A stretch of 5,509 nucleotides of DNA from Sphingomonas sp. (GTDB lineage: Bacteria > Pseudomonadota > Alphaproteobacteria > Sphingomonadales > Sphingomonadaceae). Where the stretch lies: assembly GCA_021154945.1 (NCBI GenBank), contig JAJNQF010000110.1, positions 1 through 5,509 of the forward strand, given 5' to 3'. Shown piece by piece: positions 1 through 5,292 of this stretch; the first letter of the stretch is position 1; every line of letters begins with the position of its first letter. The position numbers and the translations under genes were made by a program. The notes under the pieces were generated by a model. That model worked only from the letters and a program-made list of their open reading frames with translations. It did no database searches and was not told where the DNA came from.

Positions 1-28
1 CTCCATTATATCCACCTTGCCAATTGGG

Positions 29-46
29 CCCCGGCCTTCGCCGGGG
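29..46. repeat. GC-rich palindrome, REP-like, possible 3' end element of the cluster
   Basis: CCCCGGC (29-35) and GCCGGGG (40-46) form a perfect seven-base all-GC stem around a four-base loop (CTTC on plus, GAAG on minus). It lies about 30 bases beyond the stop of the acetyltransferase gene, the last in the minus-strand cluster. No T-run follows on either strand, so it is not a standard intrinsic terminator. From memory, palindromes of this kind with the GCGAAGGC core recur between genes in sphingomonad genomes, so a dispersed REP-like element that also stabilises or ends the transcript is my best reading. Only one copy is visible in this window. The remaining bases 1-28 and 47-76 hold nothing else I can support. 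Confidence 0.5.
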
Positions 47-76
47 TGGTGGGACCCGTGGAAACGGCAGCGGCGA

Positions 77-604
77 CTAAGCCCGCCCGGCGGCCTGCCA
101 GCTATCCGCGCACAGTCCGTAGATCAGGCTGTCGCGCAACCCCAGATGCGTTTCCCATTCGTCGCGCAGCAGGCGCTCGCGGCGGAACCCCAGCCGCTCC
201 AGCAACAGGATCGATGCAGTATTCTCGGTATCCGCGTCGGCGAACACGCGTTTGCGCCCTTCCGCGAACAGACGATCGATCACCGCCGACACCGCCTCGC
301 GCGCGATCCCCCGCCCCCAGGCCTCTCGCGCCAGGATGAAACCGATCTCGGTCACCCCTGCTCCATCGGCCTCGCTCCCCGAGACCCAGCCGATCGCACG
401 GTCGTCGCCGGCGCGGGTGATCGCCCAGGTGCGCTGGTTGCCGGGCGCGGCCTCCTCGGCGAGGTAGGTGCGGACGTCATCGACGCTGCCGAGCGGGCCA
501 TCGGCGGAATAGGCCATCAGCTCCGCATCGGCGAGCATCGGGTGCAATGCGGGCGCATCGCCCTCGACGAGCGGCCGCAACCGCAGCCGTCGCGTCTTCA
601 GCAC
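77..604 (-). CDS. GNAT-family N-acetyltransferase, RimJ/RimL type
   Basis: Predicted cytosolic acetyl-CoA-dependent acetyltransferase of 175 residues, substrate unknown (protein N-terminus, amino acid or small amine are all possible in this subfamily). It opens with the usual LKTRRLRLRPLVEGDAPAL, has the central strand pair (TWAITRAGDDRAIGWVSG, 59-76), motif A EIGFILAREAWGRGIAREAV (86-105) with the acetyl-CoA pyrophosphate loop around WGRGIA, and motif B ENTASILLLERLGFRRE (127-143). GTG at 604 gives the family-like start. A second in-frame GTG at 649 would add 15 Arg/Pro-rich residues and overlap the upstream LysR stop as GTGA, matching the four-base overlaps elsewhere in the cluster; neither start has a Shine-Dalgarno site, so the choice is open. 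It is the last gene of the cluster, ending in TAG (79-77), and is followed by a GC-rich hairpin. Confidence 0.9.
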   Translation of the reverse strand: MLKTRRLRLRPLVEGDAPALHPMLADAELMAYSADGPLGSVDDVRTYLAEEAAPGNQRTWAITRAGDDRAIGWVSGSEADGAGVTEIGFILAREAWGRGIAREAVSAVIDRLFAEGRKRVFADADTENTASILLLERLGFRRERLLRDEWETHLGLRDSLIYGLCADSWQAAGRA

Positions 605-645
605 CGGCGATACGCCGGCCCGCCGCGGTCTGCGTCCGGGTTGCC

Positions 646-1428
646 TCACGCGGTCAGGGCATCCACGAGCGCGCGGACTTTCTTCTGGCGCCACTGCGGA
701 AGGGGCGCGACCAGCCAGTACCCCCCCTTTGACGGCTGCGACTCGCCGATCAGTCGGACGCGGGCCTGCGCGAGATCGCGGCGGGCGAGCAGTTCGGGCA
801 CCGTCGCACGGCCGAGACCTGCCGCTGCGGCATCGATCGCGAGCCCGGCGTCGGTGACGCGGACCAGCGCTACGCCATCCTCACCCGACCACGCGATCAC
901 CGAGTCGCTATCCGTGCCGGGCTTGGCGATCGTCACCATGCCCTCGGATTCGAGCGCCTCGCCCTCATGCTCGCCCGGGCCATCGCCCCAGCGGATCGCG
1001 AGATCGAGATTGGCTTCGGTGAAGTCGACATTCTCGTCGGCGGTGATCAGCACGAACCGCAATTCGGGATCGGCCTCGGCGATCTGCGCGAGGCGCGGCA
1101 TCAGCCACTTCTCGGTCAGGTCTCGCGGCGCGGCGATCGTCAGAGACTTGGAAGACTGCCCCGCCTGCATCGCCCGCACGGCTTCCTCGAACTGAAGGAA
1201 CCCGCCGCGGAGCGCGCCGAGGCCGGCCTCTGCTTCAGGCGTCAGTTCGAGGCCGCGCGTGGTACGCCGGAACAGGACGACGCCCAGCGTATCCTCCAGC
1301 GCACGAATCTGCTGCCCGACCGCCGCTGGCGTAACCGCTAGTTCGTCGGCGGCACGGGTGAACGACAGATGCCGCGCCGCCGCGTCGAGGACGCGCAGGC
1401 CGTTGAGCGGAAGATGCGTGCGCTTCAA
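646..1428 (-). CDS. LysR-family transcriptional regulator, GcvA-like, with shortened effector domain
   Basis: DNA-binding regulator of 260 residues. The N-terminal winged helix-turn-helix (about 6-65) is canonical: LPLNGLRVLDAAARHLSFTR, AADELAVTPAAVGQQIRALE (26-45) and LFRRTTRGLELTPEAE (52-67), followed by a linker helix. The periplasmic-binding-protein-like effector domain starts near LTIAAPRDLTEKWLMPRL (96-113) and includes LDLAIRWGDG (141-150), DAGLAIDAAAAGLGRA (193-208) and a terminal YWLVAP (237-242). Compared with about 295-310 residues for typical GcvA-like proteins, roughly 40 residues are missing between the WGDG motif and DAGLAIDAA, where most relatives have a 'PADL..H.LL' segment. 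The start is a TTG (1428-1426) overlapping the apaG stop as TTGA; no other start codon gives the conserved N-terminus. A run of seven G lies in codons 234-236 (721-727). Target genes and ligand cannot be inferred; most LysR proteins act on divergent neighbours, but here all visible neighbours are co-directional. Confidence 0.92.
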   Translation of the reverse strand: MKRTHLPLNGLRVLDAAARHLSFTRAADELAVTPAAVGQQIRALEDTLGVVLFRRTTRGLELTPEAEAGLGALRGGFLQFEEAVRAMQAGQSSKSLTIAAPRDLTEKWLMPRLAQIAEADPELRFVLITADENVDFTEANLDLAIRWGDGPGEHEGEALESEGMVTIAKPGTDSDSVIAWSGEDGVALVRVTDAGLAIDAAAAGLGRATVPELLARRDLAQARVRLIGESQPSKGGYWLVAPLPQWRQKKVRALVDALTA

Positions 1429-1823
1429 TTGAGCACCGCGGGCGCGAACAGCGAGAAGCGGGGGATCTCGACCGCGAACACCGCGCCGTCTTCACGGACC
1501 ATCTGGTAGCTCCCCTGCATCGCGCCCGAGGGCGTCGCGAGCGGGCAGCCCGAGACATAGTCGAAGCTCGCGCCCGGTTCGATCACCGGCTGTTCGCCGA
1601 CCACGCCCTCGCCCTCGACCGAATGGCGCGCGCCGCGGCCGTCGGTGATCACCCAGTGGCGGGTGAGCAGTTGGACGGTGTCCGCGCCCTCGTTCTCGAG
1701 GCGGATGTGATACGCCCAGAACCAGCGGCCGCGCTCGGGCTCGGACTGTTCGGGGAGGTAGCTGACCGACACGCGCACCGTCACCCCATCGGTCGTCGCC
1801 GCGTTGGGGAACAGCGCTTTCAT
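1425..1823 (-). CDS. apaG: ApaG (DUF525) protein
   Basis: Small cytosolic beta-sandwich protein of the ApaG/DUF525 family, 132 residues, full length. The family fold is fibronectin type III-like; some members have been linked to Co2+/Mg2+ tolerance and nucleotide or pyrophosphate binding, but no reaction is firmly established, so the frequent label 'Co2+/Mg2+ efflux protein' should be read with caution: there is no membrane segment here. The family signature is well kept: FWAYHIRLENEG (35-46), RHWVITDGRG (55-64), GEGVVGEQPVIEPG (71-84), FDYVSGCPLATPSGAMQG (87-104) and a terminal PRFSLFAP (121-128). The ATG (1823-1821) overlaps the metZ TGA by four bases, and the apaG TGA (1427-1425) overlaps the TTG start of the downstream LysR gene. 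This dense packing makes apaG part of the metZ transcription unit. In enterobacteria apaG sits with apaH and ksgA instead, so its placement beside methionine synthesis here is lineage-specific. Confidence 0.95.
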   Translation of the reverse strand: MKALFPNAATTDGVTVRVSVSYLPEQSEPERGRWFWAYHIRLENEGADTVQLLTRHWVITDGRGARHSVEGEGVVGEQPVIEPGASFDYVSGCPLATPSGAMQGSYQMVREDGAVFAVEIPRFSLFAPAVLN

Positions 1824-3025
1824 AGGCCGGCCTGCCTGAGCGCCTGGTCGAGGTCGTCGATCACGTCCTGCACATCCTCGAGCCCTACGTTGATGCGGAG
1901 AAGGCCCTCGGTCACGCCCATCTCGATCTGCTTATCGGGCGAGACGCTGGCGTGCGTGGTCGATGCCGGGTGCGTCATCAGTGAGCGCGAGTCGCCGATG
2001 TTGTTCGAGATGTCGACCAACTCCAGCGCGTCGAGCAGTGCATGCGCCTGCTCGCGCCCCTCGACCTCGAATGCGAAGATCGGGCCGCAGGCGTCCATCT
2101 GGCGCATCGCCAGTTCGTGCTGGGGATGGCTCGGCAGGAAAGGGTGCAGCACGCGCGGTACGCGGCCTTCCAGGAATTGACCGACCTTCATCGCGTTCTC
2201 GGACTGGCGATGGATTCGCAGATCGAGCGTTTCGAGGCCCTTGAGCACCACCCACGCGTTGAACGGCGACAGCGTCGGGCCGGTGTTGCGCGTGAACGGC
2301 AACAGCGTGTTGGTGATGAAATCCTCGGTCCCGCAGACCGCGCCGGCGAGCACGCGGCCCTGCCCGTCCATCATCTTGGTCGCGCTGTACGCCGTGACGT
2401 CGGCGCCGAATTCCATCGGGCGCTGCAAGGCGGGCGTCGCGAAGGCGTTGTCGACCACCGTCGTGATGCCGCGTTCGCGCGCGATGTCGCAGATCGCCTT
2501 GAGGTCGGCGATGTCCATTGTCGGGTTGGCGGGGGTCTCGAAGAAGAACACCTTTGTTTCAGGCCGGACCGCGTCGAGGAACGCCTGCGGATCGCGCGCA
2601 TCGACGATCGTCGTCGCGATGCCGAACTTCGGCAGCAGCGTGTCGGTCAGCCAGCGGCACGAGCCGAACGCCGCGCGGCCACCGACGAGGTGATCGCCGG
2701 TCTGGAGCTGGCAGAGCAGCGCCGCGGTCATCGCCGCCATGCCGGTCGCCATCGTCCGGCACGCCTCGGCGCCTTCGAGCAAGGCGATCCGCTCCTCGAG
2801 CATCTGCACGGTCGGGTTCTGGAGGCGGGAATAGGTCATCCCCTCCTGCTCGCCGGCAAAGCGCGCCGCGGCGTCGCCCGCCTTGTCGTAGCAATAGCCC
2901 GAGGTGAGGAACAACGCCTCCGACGTCTCGCCATATTCGCTGCGGGCGGTGCCGCCGCGGATGGCGCGCGTCGCGGGACGCCAATGCTGAGTGATCGAAC
3001 GATCCTGGCCGGTCTTGCGCTTCAT
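1820..3025 (-). CDS. metZ: O-succinylhomoserine sulfhydrylase (MetZ), methionine biosynthesis
   Basis: Cytosolic PLP enzyme of the Cys/Met metabolism family that converts O-succinylhomoserine and sulfide to homocysteine, bypassing cystathionine. The 401-residue length is typical. Landmarks: RGGTARSEYGETSEALFLTS (23-42), the N-terminal substrate/PLP-phosphate loop YSRLQNPT (65-72), a Gly-Met-Ala-Ala loop (95-98) that cradles the PLP phosphate, Asp192 in VDNAFATP which binds the pyridine nitrogen, the Schiff-base Lys217 in SATKMMDGQGR, and the C-terminal SLMTHPASTTH (348-358). The opening motif and overall pattern match MetZ better than cystathionine gamma-synthase or MetY, but substrate preference (succinyl versus acetyl) is inferred. 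ATG at 3025 gives the family's usual N-terminus; the frame stays open far upstream through the glycosyltransferase but that is composition only. No Shine-Dalgarno is visible. It begins 74 bases after the glycosyltransferase and its TGA overlaps the apaG ATG (ATGA), indicating coupled translation. Confidence 0.95.
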   Translation of the reverse strand: MKRKTGQDRSITQHWRPATRAIRGGTARSEYGETSEALFLTSGYCYDKAGDAAARFAGEQEGMTYSRLQNPTVQMLEERIALLEGAEACRTMATGMAAMTAALLCQLQTGDHLVGGRAAFGSCRWLTDTLLPKFGIATTIVDARDPQAFLDAVRPETKVFFFETPANPTMDIADLKAICDIARERGITTVVDNAFATPALQRPMEFGADVTAYSATKMMDGQGRVLAGAVCGTEDFITNTLLPFTRNTGPTLSPFNAWVVLKGLETLDLRIHRQSENAMKVGQFLEGRVPRVLHPFLPSHPQHELAMRQMDACGPIFAFEVEGREQAHALLDALELVDISNNIGDSRSLMTHPASTTHASVSPDKQIEMGVTEGLLRINVGLEDVQDVIDDLDQALRQAGL

Positions 3026-3081
3026 GCGCGCCGCTTTGCCGGTGGGGAGCCGGGATGACAAGCCTTGCGGGTGCGAAGAGA

Positions 3082-3113
3082 GGGGGCCGAGTGCCTCGCT
3101 CAGTATCGCCCCC
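3082..3113 (-). terminator. Possible weak terminator or 3' end hairpin of the glycosyltransferase gene
   Basis: On the minus strand GGGGGC (3113-3108) can pair with GCCCCC (3087-3082), a six-base all-GC stem. Inside it, CGAG (3098-3095) pairs with CTCG (3091-3088) around a three-base loop, stacking directly on the 3' arm and leaving a nine-base bulge that contains the glycosyltransferase stop codon (3102-3100). A pyrimidine run TCTCTTC follows. There is no true U-tract and the bulge is large, so this may be only an attenuator, an mRNA end stabiliser or chance in GC-rich DNA. Confidence 0.3.
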
Positions 3114-4200
3114 AGGTGAATTTCGAGGACAGCGCGTAGTTCCACACCGCGCCGACGAGCACGCCGATCAGCGCCGACGCCGCCCACGCCCCGTCGCGCA
3201 TCTCGTACAGGAACGCGGCGATGCCGACGTTGGCGACCGCACCGACCGAGCAGATCACCGCGAACGACACCCAGCCGTCGACCAGTTGCCGCCACCCCTT
3301 CAAGCGCCGATCGCGATAGGTCAGCGCGTTGTTGAGGAAGAAATTGAAGGTCAGCGCGGCCAAGGTCGCGACGATCTCGCCGACCAGGAAATTCGCGCCG
3401 ATCCCGAGGAACAGCGCGGTCAGCACCGCCATGTGGATACCGACGCCGAGCACGCCGATCGCCGAGAACATCGCGAACCGCACCGGCACGACCCGCCCGA
3501 ACATCCGGTCGTAGATCGCGATCAGATATTCCATCGCGACGACGTGATCGAGCTTGCTCTCGCCCTCGGTGCGGCAGCGGAAGGTGTAGGGTACCTCGAC
3601 GAAGCGCAGCGGCGTCGGCGAGGCGGTCAGCAAGTCGAGCAGGATCTTGAAGCCGATCGCCGACAGCGATGGCGCGAGGCGGCGGACGATCTCGGTGCGG
3701 ATCATGAAAAAGCCGCTCATCGGATCGTTGAGGTCGCACTTCAGAACACGGCGCGACATCCTGGTCGCCAGCGCCGACTTGGCGACGCGGTCGCTGTCCC
3801 ACTCGCCGGTGCAGCCGCCGCTGACGAAGCGCGAGCCGATCACCACGTCGATCTCTTCGTTCTTCAGCAAATCAAGCATCGCCGGCAACAGCGTCTCGTC
3901 GTGCTGGAGATCGCCGTCGATCACCGCGACGACTGGCGCGGCGGTGGCGCACATCCCCTCGATGCACGCCGACGACAGCCCGCGGCGGCCGATCCGCTGG
4001 ATCACGCGCACGCGCTTGTCGAGCCGGGCGATTTCGCGGGCGGCATCGGCGGTGGCGTCGGGACTGTCGTCGTCGACGAAGATCGCCTCCCAATTGCGCC
4101 CGGCCAATGCCTGGTCGAGCTTGGCGATCAGCGTCGGGACATTGGCCTTCTCGTTGAATGTGGGAATGACGACCGCGAGTTCGAGAAGGTCGGCGATCAC
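3100..4200 (-). CDS. Polyprenyl-phosphate glycosyltransferase: DPM1-like GT2 domain fused to a GtrA membrane domain
   Basis: Predicted inner-membrane enzyme of 366 residues that transfers a sugar from a nucleotide donor to a polyprenyl phosphate, in the style of dolichol-phosphate mannose synthase. The GT-A catalytic domain spans about 6-225: VVIPTFNE (10-17), FVDDDSPD (41-48), the metal/nucleotide motif DGDLQH (95-100), GSRFVSGG (122-129) and NDPMSGFFMIR (158-168). From about 240 to 360 follow four hydrophobic segments (roughly 243-264, 270-292, 310-331, 338-357) with GtrA-like motifs NFFLNNALTYRD (286-297) and WNYALSSKFTW (353-363). This domain order is known from prokaryotic DPM synthases; donor and acceptor cannot be read from sequence, so mannose or glucose are both possible. 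GTG at 4200 is preferred because it yields MIADLLELAVVIPTFNE and lies 4 bases after the leuB stop; the only longer start is another GTG at 4242 that would add 14 poorly conserved residues inside leuB. Shine-Dalgarno is weak, so coupling to leuB is likely. Products may feed lipid A, polysaccharide or glycolipid modification. Confidence 0.9.
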   Translation of the reverse strand: MIADLLELAVVIPTFNEKANVPTLIAKLDQALAGRNWEAIFVDDDSPDATADAAREIARLDKRVRVIQRIGRRGLSSACIEGMCATAAPVVAVIDGDLQHDETLLPAMLDLLKNEEIDVVIGSRFVSGGCTGEWDSDRVAKSALATRMSRRVLKCDLNDPMSGFFMIRTEIVRRLAPSLSAIGFKILLDLLTASPTPLRFVEVPYTFRCRTEGESKLDHVVAMEYLIAIYDRMFGRVVPVRFAMFSAIGVLGVGIHMAVLTALFLGIGANFLVGEIVATLAALTFNFFLNNALTYRDRRLKGWRQLVDGWVSFAVICSVGAVANVGIAAFLYEMRDGAWAASALIGVLVGAVWNYALSSKFTWGRY

Positions 4201-4204
4201 AAGC

Positions 4205-5251
4205 TCAGCCGAGTTCGGCGAGAATAGCGTCGCCCATGCCACGGGTCGACAGCGTGCCGCCGAGATCGGGCGTGCGCGCGCCGCCCAGGATCGCGGCCGC
4301 GACCGCCGCCTCGATACGATCCGCCGCTTCGGGCAGATCGAGCGAATGCCGCAGCATCATCGCCGCGGACAGGATCGCGGCGCACGGATTGGCCTTGCCC
4401 TGCCCGGCGATGTCGGGCGCGCTGCCGTGGATCGGCTCGTACATGCCCTTGTTCGAGTCGTTGAGCGCGGCGGACGGGAGCATGCCGATCGAGCCCGCGC
4501 ACATCGACGCCTCGTCGGACAGGATGTCGCCGAACAGGTTGCCGGTGACGATCACGTCGAACTGGCCGGGATTGCGCACCATCTGCATCGCCGCGTTGTC
4601 GACGTACATGTGGCTGAGTTCGATATCGGGATAGTCGGCCGACATCTCGATCACGACGTCGCGCCAGAGCTGCGAGGTTTCCAGCACATTGGCCTTGTCG
4701 ACCGAGAGCAGCTTGCCCTTGCGGGTGCGTGCGGTCTCGAAGCCGACGCGGGCAATGCGCGCGATCTCGGTTTCGTCGTAGCGCATCTCGTCATGGCCTT
4801 CGCGTAGGCCATCGGCGGTGGTGCGGATGCCCTTTGCGCCGAAATACACGTCGCCGGTGAGCTCGCGGACGATGACCATGTCGATCGACCGGGCGATCTC
4901 GGGACGGAGTGCGGAGGCATCCTCGAGGCCCGCGAACAGCTTGGCAGGGCGCAAATTGGCGAACAGGCCGAGGTCCTTGCGCAGGCCGAGAATGGCTTGC
5001 TCGGGGCGGAACTGGCGTTCGAGCGCATCGCAGTCGGGATCGCCGACCGCGCCGAACAGGATCGCATCGGCACGGCGGGCGAGGTCGAGCGTCTCGGGCG
5101 GCAGCGGATGACCGGCGGCCTTATACGCGGCGCCGCCGACGAGGCCCTCTTCGTAGCTGAGGTCGAGGCCGAGCGTATCGAGCACCCGCCGCGCTTCCGC
5201 GGTGACTTCGGGTCCGATGCCGTCGCCGGCCAGTATCGCGATCAAGGGCAT
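4205..5251 (-). CDS. leuB: 3-isopropylmalate dehydrogenase (LeuB), leucine biosynthesis
   Basis: Cytosolic homodimeric enzyme that oxidises and decarboxylates (2R,3S)-3-isopropylmalate with NAD+ to 4-methyl-2-oxopentanoate, the penultimate step of leucine synthesis. The 348-residue length is normal for the family. Visible hallmarks: N-terminal ILAGDGIGPEV (6-16); substrate-binding arginines R91 and R101 in RKDLGLFANLRP and R129 in RELTGDVYFG, with catalytic Tyr136; catalytic Lys186 in SVDKANVLE; metal-binding Asp218 (YVDNAAMQ), Asp242 and Asp246 in the family signature NLFGDILSDEAS (238-249); and the NAD-binding loop GSAPDIAGQGKANP (276-289). All key residues are present, so the enzyme should be active and specific for isopropylmalate rather than isocitrate. 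The start is set by ATG at 5251 with AGGAGG 7 bases upstream. It follows the unknown partial gene by 41 bases and ends 4 bases before the likely GTG start of the glycosyltransferase, which suggests coupled translation of the latter. Confidence 0.97.
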   Translation of the reverse strand: MPLIAILAGDGIGPEVTAEARRVLDTLGLDLSYEEGLVGGAAYKAAGHPLPPETLDLARRADAILFGAVGDPDCDALERQFRPEQAILGLRKDLGLFANLRPAKLFAGLEDASALRPEIARSIDMVIVRELTGDVYFGAKGIRTTADGLREGHDEMRYDETEIARIARVGFETARTRKGKLLSVDKANVLETSQLWRDVVIEMSADYPDIELSHMYVDNAAMQMVRNPGQFDVIVTGNLFGDILSDEASMCAGSIGMLPSAALNDSNKGMYEPIHGSAPDIAGQGKANPCAAILSAAMMLRHSLDLPEAADRIEAAVAAAILGGARTPDLGGTLSTRGMGDAILAELG

Positions 5252-5258
5252 GTGCGTT

Positions 5259-5264
5259 CCTCCT
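5259..5264 (-). promoter_or_regulatory. Strong Shine-Dalgarno site of leuB
   Basis: On the minus strand the sequence AGGAGG sits 7 bases before the leuB ATG (5251-5249). It is a full match to the anti-Shine-Dalgarno core at ideal spacing and fixes the leuB start, ruling out the longer upstream reading through 5425. It is the only clear ribosome binding site in the window; the other genes rely on coupling or weak sites. Confidence 0.9.
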
Positions 5265-5292
5265 GCGCGGCCCCTTGCCGGGCGGTGCGCGC

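Noticed and set aside
5..10. Exact TATAAT on the minus strand near the left edge, as a promoter for a gene outside the window
   Set aside because: No -35 element lies at suitable spacing; the nearest candidate (TTGGCA, 23-18) is only 7 bases away. A lone hexamer is not enough.
17..1195. Long plus-strand open frame of 392 codons
   Set aside because: It lies antisense to the acetyltransferase and LysR genes, both with clear family motifs. Its translation is Arg/Pro/Ser-rich and low in structure, as expected for a GC-rich shadow frame.
2241..2693. Plus-strand and other nested frames inside metZ and leuB
   Set aside because: All lie opposite or within genes with complete catalytic motifs and show no ribosome binding site or family resemblance.
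3026..3802. Upstream extension of the metZ frame through the glycosyltransferase gene
   Set aside because: The extension is Arg/Asp-rich and unlike any MetZ protein, and it overlaps a well-supported gene in another frame. The family N-terminus starts at the ATG at 3025.
3055..4227. Long plus-strand open frame of 390 codons
   Set aside because: It is antisense to the GT2-GtrA gene and its translation is dominated by Arg, Asp, His and Gln with no recognisable motif; third-position GC bias explains the lack of stops.
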